Shown in pieces: positions 15,690 to 23,129 of a stretch of DNA of 64,000 nt. Numbering within the stretch: the first letter of the stretch is position 1; each line of letters begins with the position of its first letter. The DNA comes from CAJQQY01 sp045104975 (lineage in GTDB: Bacteria > Bacteroidota > Bacteroidia > Chitinophagales > Saprospiraceae). The translations under genes and the position numbers were made by a program. Where the stretch lies: assembly GCA_045104975.1 (NCBI GenBank), contig JBGCCY010000100.1, positions 39,257-103,256 of the forward strand, written 5' to 3'. Below the pieces are notes generated by a model, which did no database searches, was not told the DNA's origin, and saw only the letters and a list, made by a program, of their open reading frames with translations.

Positions 15690-17597
15690 CTACTTTTTAA
15701 CCAATGATCCTTTCATCACTTCTTTCACCACATCTGGATTTAGCAAGGTACTTACATCTCCCAAGTTGGAAGTATCACCCGAAGCAATTTTTCTCAAAAT
15801 CCTTCTCATAATTTTTCCTGAACGAGTTTTTGGCAAACCAGAAACAATTTGAATTTTATCTGGTTTTGCAATTGGGCCAATTTCTTTGGTTACTACTTTG
15901 AGTACTTCTTTTCTAAAAGTATCTTCATTTTTCACCGTTCCATTGACAATTACATAGGCATAAATTCCTTGCCCTTTGATGTCATGCGGATAACCAACTA
16001 CAGCAGACTCGATGACATTTTCATGTTCATTGATGGCATTCTCCACTTCGGCAGTTCCCATTCGATGACCAGATACATTTATAACATCATCTACACGTCC
16101 GATGATTCTGTACATTCCTTTTTTGTCTCGACGTGCGCCATCGCCTGTGAAATACATATTTTCAAAAGCAGAAAAATAAACTTGTCGGCATCTTTCATGA
16201 TCTCCATAAGTGGTTCGAATCATCGACGGCCAAGGAAACTTGATACAAAGCAACCCCTCTTTATTATTTCCTTTGATTTCTTTTCCTTCTGGATTAACCA
16301 AACACATTTGGATTCCCGGCAAAGGATAACCTGCGTAAGTTGGTTTTTGTGGAGATATACCTCCCAAACCAGAGATCATAATTCCGCCAGTTTCTGTTTG
16401 CCACCAGGTATCAACGATGGGTAGTTTATCTTTTCCAACTTCTTTTTTGTACCAATTCCAAGCTTCTTCGTTAATTGGTTCGCCGACTGTTCCAAGTACT
16501 TTTAACGAACTCAAATCATAGTGACTTGGCCAATGATCTCCCTTTGCCATCAATGCTCGAATTGCAGTTGGTGCGGTATAAAATTGATTGACTTTATGTT
16601 TTTCACAAATATGCCAAAACCTTCCTGCATCTGGAAAAGTCGGAACACCTTCAAACATCATCGTCGTCGCTCCTGTCAAAAGCGGGCCATAAATAATATA
16701 AGAATGACCAGTAATCCAACCAATATCTGCCGTACACCAATACACATCTCCTACTTGATATTGGAAAACATTACTAAATGAATATGAAGTGTAAACCATG
16801 TAACCTCCGCAAGTATGTACGACACCTTTTGGCTTACCTGTCGAACCTGAAGTGTATAAAATAAATAACACATCTTCGGAATCCATTTGAGCTGGTTGGC
16901 AAGTTTTTCGTTTGCCTGCGATTGCTTCGTGCCACCATTTGTCACGCCCTTTTTTCATTTTAGTTTTGCCGCCAGTATTTTGATGAACGATGACGGTTTC
17001 TATACTTTTACATCCCATTTTCAACGCATCATCGACCACCTGTTTGACTGGAATATTTTTAGTCCCTCGATTATTGTAGTCAGAACAGATCACCATTTTG
17101 CAAGACGAATCTTTAATTCGATCAGCTAGAGCGTTCGCTGAAAAACCTGCAAAGACAACCGAATGAATTGCTCCAATTCTTGCACATGCTAAAACTGCAA
17201 TCGTCAACTCCGCCACCATCGGCATGTAAAAACAAACTCGATCACCTTTTTTGATTCCGTTGGCTTTCAACATATTTGCGCAGCGACAAACTTCCGTATA
17301 TAATTCTTGGTAAGTATACGTTTTGAAAGGTTGGCTAGGATCATTGGGTTCCCAAATTAATGCAGTTTCATTTCCTCTTTTTTCAAGGTGTCGATCTAAG
17401 CAGTTTTCGGTGATATTCATTTTACCATCAATAAACCATTTTACGTCAGGTGTTTTGAAATCAGATTCTAACACCTTCTTCCAAGGCTTCATCCAAGTAA
17501 AAGTCTTGGCTTGTTTTGCCCAAAATTTTTCGGGACTTTTTACACTTTCAGTATAAGTTTTTTGATATTCTTTAAATGTCTTGATTTGATGAGTCAT
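15690..17597 (-). CDS. acsA: Acetyl-CoA synthetase (acetate--CoA ligase)
   Basis: A 635-residue enzyme with every Acs hallmark: adenylate loop YTSGSTGKPKGVVHTCGGY, VYWCTADIGWITGHSYIIYGPL, VDTWWQTETGG, and the C-terminal LPKTRSGKIMRRILR with the regulated catalytic Lys. It converts acetate, ATP and CoA to acetyl-CoA. Gene order on the minus strand is DUF4212 small subunit, symporter, acsA, prpE, so uptake and activation of short-chain acids are encoded together. A 576-bp gap with a long inverted repeat and a terminator separates it from the symporter, so acsA-prpE probably has its own promoter. Confidence 0.95.
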   Translation of the reverse strand: MTHQIKTFKEYQKTYTESVKSPEKFWAKQAKTFTWMKPWKKVLESDFKTPDVKWFIDGKMNITENCLDRHLEKRGNETALIWEPNDPSQPFKTYTYQELYTEVCRCANMLKANGIKKGDRVCFYMPMVAELTIAVLACARIGAIHSVVFAGFSANALADRIKDSSCKMVICSDYNNRGTKNIPVKQVVDDALKMGCKSIETVIVHQNTGGKTKMKKGRDKWWHEAIAGKRKTCQPAQMDSEDVLFILYTSGSTGKPKGVVHTCGGYMVYTSYSFSNVFQYQVGDVYWCTADIGWITGHSYIIYGPLLTGATTMMFEGVPTFPDAGRFWHICEKHKVNQFYTAPTAIRALMAKGDHWPSHYDLSSLKVLGTVGEPINEEAWNWYKKEVGKDKLPIVDTWWQTETGGIMISGLGGISPQKPTYAGYPLPGIQMCLVNPEGKEIKGNNKEGLLCIKFPWPSMIRTTYGDHERCRQVYFSAFENMYFTGDGARRDKKGMYRIIGRVDDVINVSGHRMGTAEVENAINEHENVIESAVVGYPHDIKGQGIYAYVIVNGTVKNEDTFRKEVLKVVTKEIGPIAKPDKIQIVSGLPKTRSGKIMRRILRKIASGDTSNLGDVSTLLNPDVVKEVMKGSLVKK

Positions 17598-17721
17598 CTT
17601 AGTTTTGATTTTTTAATTTTAAGAATAGAAAGAAAATAGTTTTTACCGCTTTCTACATTCATATAAAATGAACAAACAATAATAATGAAATGAAATTCAA
17701 CATCTTAATTTTTACAAAAAA

Positions 17722-17757
17722 AAATCCCAACTTTTAAATAAAAAAAAGTTGAGATTT
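17722..17757 (-). terminator. Terminator-like hairpin (minus strand)
   Basis: Arms AAATCCCAACTTTT (17722-17735) and 17744-17757 pair with one mismatch. Read on the minus strand the stem is followed by a run of nine T. It lies about 420 bp downstream of the symporter stop and could end that transcript before acsA. Confidence 0.6.
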
Positions 17758-17903
17758 CTTTTTCAAATTGTCTCGCTTTAAAATGATGATATAAATTAAA
17801 ACACCTAAGAATATTTGTTTCAACAATTCATATTACGCACCATGATATAATTCTCGTTTGTTTTTCATTTTTTTCTTGATAAAAAAACGAAACAAAAAAA
17901 TCA

Positions 17904-18078
17904 AGGCTGTATTCTTTTTTTAACGGAAAATTGAATTAAAAAAGGCTAAACAGTTTAAACTCGTCCGCCAAGAAAATCTAATCTCTCCTGCGTCGAGAAG
18001 ATTTTCTAAGTCGGACTCAAACAGTAAACTGTTCTTAACGCCTTTTTAAATCCAATTTTCCTAAAAAGAATAAGGCCT
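17904..18078. repeat. Long imperfect inverted repeat (arms about 75-80 nt)
   Basis: The left arm 17904-17979 and right arm 17999-18078 are imperfect complements. Paired blocks include GGAAAATTGAATTAAAAAAG (17925-17944) with the AATCCAATTTTCC region near 18049-18061, AACAGTTTA with TAAACTGTT, and AGAAAATCT with AGATTTTCT. The loop is about 19 nt. There is no ORF inside. It lies between the symporter 3' end and the acsA promoter region. It is MITE-like in form, but no terminal repeats or target duplication are apparent. Confidence 0.65.
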
Positions 18079-18173
18079 GGAAATAACTCGAAACATTCGG
18101 TCTTCCAATTGAAAATAAAAATGGAGAAACTAATAATTATACTCTGATGCGTAACTTCAGTTAATCATAAAAT

Positions 18174-19952
18174 TTAATGATCAACAGCGTCACCTGCGCC
18201 ACTTGGGATTCTAATATTCTCTACTATGTCTTGAACATATTGTGGCGGCGGTGGTGTCATTCTAGAGACCACCATCGAAATCACAAAATTCACCACCATA
18301 GCAACCGTACCAAATCCTTCTGGCGAAGTTCCAAACCACCACTCACTTGCAGGTCGTGGATCCATCACTCCGATCAATCCAGTTTTGTAGCGAATCATAT
18401 AAAATAACATTAAAGTGATTCCAACGATCATCCCAGCAACTGCTCCTTCTCGATTCATTCGCTTGTCAAAAATGCCTAAAATAATCGCAGGAAAAAATGA
18501 TGCCGCAGCTAGTCCAAATGCTAGTGCGACAACGGCGGCGACAAAACCAGGTGGATATATTCCAAATATCCCAGCAATGAGAACTGCCACGACAATACTT
18601 CCACGAGCTACTCTTAATTCTGATTTTTCAGAAATATTCGGACGCAGTTGCATCTTCACTAAATCTCTAGAAATAGAAGTCGAAATTACTAATAGCAAAC
18701 CTGCTGCTGTTGATAAAGCTGCAGCCAATCCACCTGCTGCGACCAATGCGATCACCCAGTTTGGAAGATCGGCAATTTCAGGATTTGCTAATACCATGAT
18801 GTCTCGATCAACATAAAGTTCGTTGGCCGTTTTCATGCTGGCATTTTCGATCATTCTTTGACCATGTGAACCTCGATCATTGGTAAAAATTGGTTTTTTT
18901 CCCTCCAAAGCACTTCCTGCTACGTACTGAATTTTTCCATCATTATTCTTATCTGCCCATGCGATAAGTCCTGTATTTTCCCAATTGGTAAACCATTCTG
19001 GAATTTCCGAATAAGGTTTTTCACTAACTGTTTCAATTAAATTTGTTCTTGAAAAAACGGCAATGGCTGGTGCTGTCGTATAAAGTATCGCAATAAATAA
19101 TAAAGCTAAACCTGCCGACTTCCTAGCATCTCTTACTTTTGCTACCGTAAAAAAGCGAACGATTACGTGAGGCAATCCTGCTGTTCCAACCATCAATGCA
19201 CAAGTGATGGCAAAGACATCCCACTTGCTTTTTGAACCACTCGTGTATTCATGAAAACCAAGTTTGGTGTGCAACTCATCCAAGGTATCAAGCAGGTAAT
19301 TTCCATTTTCTAAAGTTCCTCCCATGCCTAATTGAGGTACAGGATTCCCAGTCATTTTTATGGAAATAAAAATCGCAGGAACCATAAAGGCAAAAATCAA
19401 AACACAATATTGTGCTACTTGCGTGTAGGTAATTCCTTTCATTCCTCCTAAAAAGGCAAAGAACAATACGACACACATTCCAATGACTACTCCCCAATGA
19501 ATTTGTACTTGCAAAAATTGAGAAAACACAATTCCGACTCCACGCATCTGTCCTGCAACATACGTGAAGGAAACGATCAATGCACAAAAAACGGCAACAG
19601 TACGTGCAGTATTAGAATAATATCGATCTCCAATAAAATCAGGAACTGTAAATTTCCCAAACTTTCTTAAGTAAGGCGCTAGTAATAATGCCAGCAAAAC
19701 ATAACCTCCTGTCCATCCCATCAAATATACAGATCCATCATATCCACTAAATGAAATAATTCCTGCCATCGAAATAAAAGAAGCGGCACTCATCCAATCA
19801 GCAGCAGTTGCCATTCCATTGGCGAGTGGAGAAACTCCTCCTCCTGCTATATAAAATTCTTTAGTTGAGCCTGCTCTTGCCCAAATTGCTATTCCAAAAT
19901 ATAAGGTAAATGTGATCCCTACTAAAATCCAAGTCCATGTTTGAACACTCAT
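18174..19952 (-). CDS. Sodium:solute symporter, large subunit (acetate/short-chain acid type)
   Basis: A 592-residue, multi-helix protein of the solute:sodium symporter family. It includes AGGGVSPLANGMATAADWMSAASFISMAGI near residue 35 and ALVAAGGLAAALSTAAGLLLVISTSISRD near 405, both typical of ActP-like transporters. A soluble insert with calcium-binding-like NNDGK lies around residues 300-375. It belongs to the subfamily whose gene is preceded by a DUF4212 small subunit. With acsA and prpE downstream it is probably a Na+-driven acetate/propionate importer in the inner membrane. Substrate is inferred from context. Confidence 0.88.
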   Translation of the reverse strand: MSVQTWTWILVGITFTLYFGIAIWARAGSTKEFYIAGGGVSPLANGMATAADWMSAASFISMAGIISFSGYDGSVYLMGWTGGYVLLALLLAPYLRKFGKFTVPDFIGDRYYSNTARTVAVFCALIVSFTYVAGQMRGVGIVFSQFLQVQIHWGVVIGMCVVLFFAFLGGMKGITYTQVAQYCVLIFAFMVPAIFISIKMTGNPVPQLGMGGTLENGNYLLDTLDELHTKLGFHEYTSGSKSKWDVFAITCALMVGTAGLPHVIVRFFTVAKVRDARKSAGLALLFIAILYTTAPAIAVFSRTNLIETVSEKPYSEIPEWFTNWENTGLIAWADKNNDGKIQYVAGSALEGKKPIFTNDRGSHGQRMIENASMKTANELYVDRDIMVLANPEIADLPNWVIALVAAGGLAAALSTAAGLLLVISTSISRDLVKMQLRPNISEKSELRVARGSIVVAVLIAGIFGIYPPGFVAAVVALAFGLAAASFFPAIILGIFDKRMNREGAVAGMIVGITLMLFYMIRYKTGLIGVMDPRPASEWWFGTSPEGFGTVAMVVNFVISMVVSRMTPPPPQYVQDIVENIRIPSGAGDAVDH

Positions 19953-20016
19953 CGTTTTATTTTTTTTGTAAAAAAATCAAGAATCAGGTGTAAGTTTTTA
20001 TGCGCTGCGCTTATTA

Positions 20017-20131
20017 TCAGGAGTCAGGAGCTTTCTTTCCTCCCATGATTTCAAAAAATTGTAATTAAACCATGAAGAGCAAAAAAACTCCTGACTCCTG
20101 ACCGAGAGCGTAGTGATCAACCTCATCGCTG
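20017..20131. repeat. Heptamer-type repeat with 14-bp inverted arms
   Basis: TCAGGAGTCAGGAG (20017-20030) and its exact complement (20088-20101) flank a 57-nt loop. The right side continues as 7-bp words, with TGACTCC again near 20129. It lies between the DUF4212 gene and the symporter gene, so it would be part of their shared message. Confidence 0.7.
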
Positions 20132-20135
20132 ACTC

Positions 20136-20399
20136 CTATTTAGAATCTTCATCAAAGCCATATTCTTTGTCGAGTTTATTCATCCAGTTCACATAGACGA
20201 AAATCAAAACTACGAACACGTAAATAGAACCTTGCTGGGCAAACCAGAATCCTAATTTAAATCCTCCAAGATGAATGGTATTTAATTGGTCAACTAAAAG
20301 TATTCCGCAGACATAGGAAACTACAAACCAGATGGAAAGAAGAATGGCAAGGTAACGGAGATTTTTACTCCAATACTCTTTTGCTTTTTTGTTTGACAT
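20136..20399 (-). CDS. DUF4212 protein, small subunit of the solute symporter
   Basis: An 87-residue membrane protein with two hydrophobic helices (about residues 14-36 and 52-70) and the family signature YWSKNLRYLAILLSIWFVVSY followed by GGFKLGFWFAQQGSIYVFVVLIFVY. DUF4212 proteins are encoded next to symporters of the acetate-transporter type and are taken as their small subunit. Here it is 183 bp upstream of that symporter, with only a heptamer-type repeat between. Confidence 0.92.
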   Translation of the reverse strand: MSNKKAKEYWSKNLRYLAILLSIWFVVSYVCGILLVDQLNTIHLGGFKLGFWFAQQGSIYVFVVLIFVYVNWMNKLDKEYGFDEDSK

Positions 20400-20613
20400 A
20401 ATAGTTGGTTTTAAAAAAATAGACTATCAATAATCTACATTTAGATTTACTTTTTCACTTAAAACCATTAAGATAATAATTAGCGGTGAAATGGAACGAA
20501 CTATTTTTGTTTTCTAGTTTGGTAAAATATGTAGAGTATAAACTAATACATTTTATCAAAAATATATTGATTATTATCATCTATCAAAACCAGTAAATAA
20601 TTTCATTTTTTTA

Positions 20614-20642
20614 TTTGAAAAAAATAAGCTTGATTATCTTTA
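20614..20642 (+). promoter_or_regulatory. Predicted promoter of the cytochrome-like lipoprotein gene
   Basis: TTTG at 20614-20617 and TATCTTTA at 20635-20642 (one mismatch to TAnnTTTG), spaced 17 bp, lie 42 bp before the ATG at 20685. Bacteroidota promoters have TTTG and TAnnTTTG boxes. Confidence 0.4.
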
Positions 20643-20684
20643 CATTAATATTTCTTTTTTATTAAATCACTTTGACTACCTCAC

Positions 20685-21125
20685 ATGAAAAAATATCTTA
20701 CCTCTTCTACCCTATTTTTGATGCTATTAATTTTTGCTTGCTCTGACGTAGATCAATCTAATTCTGATCTTCCTCCGATCCAACCCAATCCAAATGGCGA
20801 TAGTGAATTAGCTTTATTGATGCGAGAAATGTTTGATGATGGAATGCGAATGAAAGAGCAAATTGAAAATGGAGATAAATTGGAAGTCCTAGCGAAGTTT
20901 GAAAAAATACATACTGCTCAAGCAACTGAACCAGAAAAGGCCGCAAGTAAAAAATATAAATTATATGCCGATGCTTATCTCAACATGTTGGAACAATTAA
21001 AAATTAGTTCGGAGGAGGACACAGATGTTCTGTTCCAAGGCTTAGTGGAAAGCTGTATGAATTGTCATCGCGCAATGTGTCCTGGTCCAATGGTTCGAAT
21101 TAAGAAATTGTATTTAAAGAAATAA
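20685..21125 (+). CDS. Lipoprotein with a single CXXCH heme site (cytochrome c-prime-like)
   Basis: A 146-residue protein with a lipoprotein signal; the lipobox Cys is residue 19 (LIFAC). The mature part is helical and ends in ESCMNCHRAMCPGPMVRIKKL. CMNCH is a covalent heme attachment site close to the C-terminus, as in four-helix cytochromes c-prime; the CPGP sequence after it is typical of Bacteroidota members. It is probably anchored on the periplasmic face of a membrane and carries one heme. The redox partner or gas ligand is unknown. It stands alone, divergent from the DUF4212 gene. Confidence 0.75.
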   Translation: MKKYLTSSTLFLMLLIFACSDVDQSNSDLPPIQPNPNGDSELALLMREMFDDGMRMKEQIENGDKLEVLAKFEKIHTAQATEPEKAASKKYKLYADAYLNMLEQLKISSEEDTDVLFQGLVESCMNCHRAMCPGPMVRIKKLYLKK

Positions 21126-21797
21126 AATTTAGCTTTTAGTTTTTCAAAATACCTGCCTGCCTCATTAACTCCAACAGAGTAATAAGTTATACAAGGATGT
21201 TAATCCATTAAACTATTCAGTTTATGTTATCATCCTTATTGACAAATAAAAAATACTGAAGAAAGAGTTACACAGGTAATGTATAAACAATAAAACTAAA
21301 AAAATGGCGCAAAATCTAATTGGTTGTAAGGTGACTTCAATTAGAAAGTCTGTTTTGTGTGATATATAATATGAAATGTTGGGGGAAGATAATCTGCATT
21401 GGGAACTTTAGGCTGACATTTTTTACCATTTTCTGCTTCTCTGTGAAAGCAAGTTGGAAAAAGTAATAAGTGCTCCTCCCATGATAAATGCGCCGGTTGC
21501 AATGTACAGAATTAACATAATGAATAAATTTTTGCGTTAAAAAAAAATTGTTTTCTCTCAATTTTCATTTGGTATCGCATGGGTAATGCTAAATTGAGAA
21601 AATTAAAATAAATATCCAATCATTTTGACAATTAAAAGTCAAATTAGTCACTTATCAGCTCTTTTATGAACAGATAGTTAGGTAACAATATATTTACGGG
21701 AAATAAAATTCGAATTAGTTACTATATTAGTACATCAAAATGAATACCTAATAGAATGAGTTATTAACAATATTAAAAACTTATTCTTTATACGCCC
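21126..21797. other. 670-bp intergenic region
   Basis: This region is AT-rich and lacks a clear terminator. The only coding hint is a short minus-strand frame at 21423-21518 (listed separately). No repeats of the heptamer type were seen. Confidence 0.5.
21423..21518 (-). CDS. Possible 31-aa single-TM microprotein
   Basis: ATG at 21516-21518 (minus) opens a frame of 31 residues. It starts MLILYIATGAFIMGGALITF, one hydrophobic helix with small residues, and ends in a basic tail (SQRSRKW). The helix-plus-basic-tail composition is what a membrane microprotein should show, but the frame is short, has no homologue that I recognise and no clear promoter. It could be chance. Confidence 0.25.
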   Translation of the reverse strand: MLILYIATGAFIMGGALITFSNLLSQRSRKW

Positions 21798-22724
21798 CTA
21801 AGTAAACAACTCTACTAAAAAATATACATAGAATATAACCAAAATGAATCCTTCCCAACGAGAGATCGTTCGAGAAAAACACATCACTCCAAAAAGAATA
21901 GTCATCACTAACATCAATGGCAAACTAAATGATAAGATTTCAGGTTGGATTACTAAGTCACCAATAAAGGCTGGAATTCCAACTACGGCAAGTGTATTAA
22001 ATATATTGGAACCTAAAACATTTCCTACAGCGATTCCTGTTTTTCCTTTTTTTGCGGCATTCAGACTAACGATGACTTCTGGTAAAGATGTTCCAAGTGC
22101 TACTGCTGATAATGCAATGACTCCTGAACCAATTCCAGCTATATTAGATAATTCTTGAATAGATACAACTGTATATTTTGCCCCCAACCAAACTAATGCC
22201 GCTCCAACAAACATCAAAACATAACTTTTTACAGAGGCTTTTGGATGTATTTCTTTTTCCTCATCATCATCTGACTTTAGTGAATAAAACAAAAACACTA
22301 CAAGTGTCATCAAAAGTAGTCCCGCTTCAAGATAAGATACATGCAAATCTTGAACAATGAACCATAGAAAGAATGCAGTAAACCATAAAAATGTCATATC
22401 TATTTTCCAAATATCTGTTTTCAGTTTTACCTCTTTCACATAAATAGCCACTAATCCTAAAACCAAAGCAATATTAGTAATATTGGAACCTATCACATTT
22501 CCTAAAACAATCTCTGACTCGCCTGCAAAAACACTTGCCACAGAAGTAGCTAACTCAGGCAATGAAGTTCCAAAAGCAATAATCGTAACGCCGATAATAT
22601 ATGGAGAAATACCAAATGACAAACCTATCTCTTCCGCTGAATCAATAAACCAATCTGATGCTTTCAATAAAACAGCAAGACTTCCAATAAAAAGACCAGC
22701 ATAGGTTAATATTTCTACATTCAT
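21798..22724 (-). CDS. Calcium/sodium antiporter (CaCA family, YrbG-like)
   Basis: A 308-residue protein of ten hydrophobic helices with the two inverted alpha repeats of Na+/Ca2+ exchangers: AFGTSLPELATSVASVFAGESEIVLGNVIGSNITN (about 51-85) and ALGTSLPEVIVSL with GNVLGSNIFN (about 211-245). The acidic loop between the halves is short (KSDDDEEKEIHPKA). It should exchange Na+ or H+ for Ca2+ across the inner membrane. A perfect -7 box lies 40 bp upstream. It is monocistronic. Confidence 0.92.
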   Translation of the reverse strand: MNVEILTYAGLFIGSLAVLLKASDWFIDSAEEIGLSFGISPYIIGVTIIAFGTSLPELATSVASVFAGESEIVLGNVIGSNITNIALVLGLVAIYVKEVKLKTDIWKIDMTFLWFTAFFLWFIVQDLHVSYLEAGLLLMTLVVFLFYSLKSDDDEEKEIHPKASVKSYVLMFVGAALVWLGAKYTVVSIQELSNIAGIGSGVIALSAVALGTSLPEVIVSLNAAKKGKTGIAVGNVLGSNIFNTLAVVGIPAFIGDLVIQPEILSFSLPLMLVMTILFGVMCFSRTISRWEGFILVIFYVYFLVELFT

Positions 22725-23129
22725 ATTTTGATTAGGCTAGAGAAGATTTTTTTTTGCAAACCGCAAAAGTACAATTTTTTCTCATTTGCCCTTTCTTTTT
22801 CTACCAATGAAAAGAAAAAATTGATAGAAGGCGGATTAAAGATTCGTTCTATGATGATTTGACATTATTGAATTTTTCTTTTAGCAGTTAAATAATGGAA
22901 TTCTATTTTCTTGAAAAATAAAATTTAGCTCAATTTTGCAACCCTTTACTACTAAAAAAACGTCAATACTATTGACGTTCATTTACTTTTTTTTCCAAAA
23001 CATATTACTCTCTCAAGCGTATTACTTAGTAGAATATTGAATGCAATTTTTCGTTATTTTCTTACTACTCTTTTAAATGACCCTAAATTGACATACAAAT
23101 CTTCCTTGAATAGGTGAAAACTTCCTAAA
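22725..23129. other. 405-bp divergent intergenic region
   Basis: It contains the antiporter promoter and a 9-bp perfect hairpin AACGTCAAT/ATTGACGTT at 22959-22979. On the minus strand the hairpin is followed by seven T, so it looks like a terminator against leftward transcription. No ORF was seen. Confidence 0.5.
22764..22771 (-). promoter_or_regulatory. Predicted -7 box of the antiporter gene
   Basis: TACTTTTG on the minus strand, a perfect TAnnTTTG, lies 40 bp before the ATG. It predicts a leader of roughly 30 nt. No clear -33 TTTG. Confidence 0.5.

Noticed and set aside
15690..16945. Plus-strand frames opposite acsA
   Set aside because: These are antisense shadows of a well-conserved gene with no independent support.
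22725..22980. Attenuator or riboswitch leader of the antiporter
   Set aside because: The predicted -7 box at 22764-22771 lies downstream of the hairpin at 22959-22979, so the hairpin would not be in the antiporter leader.
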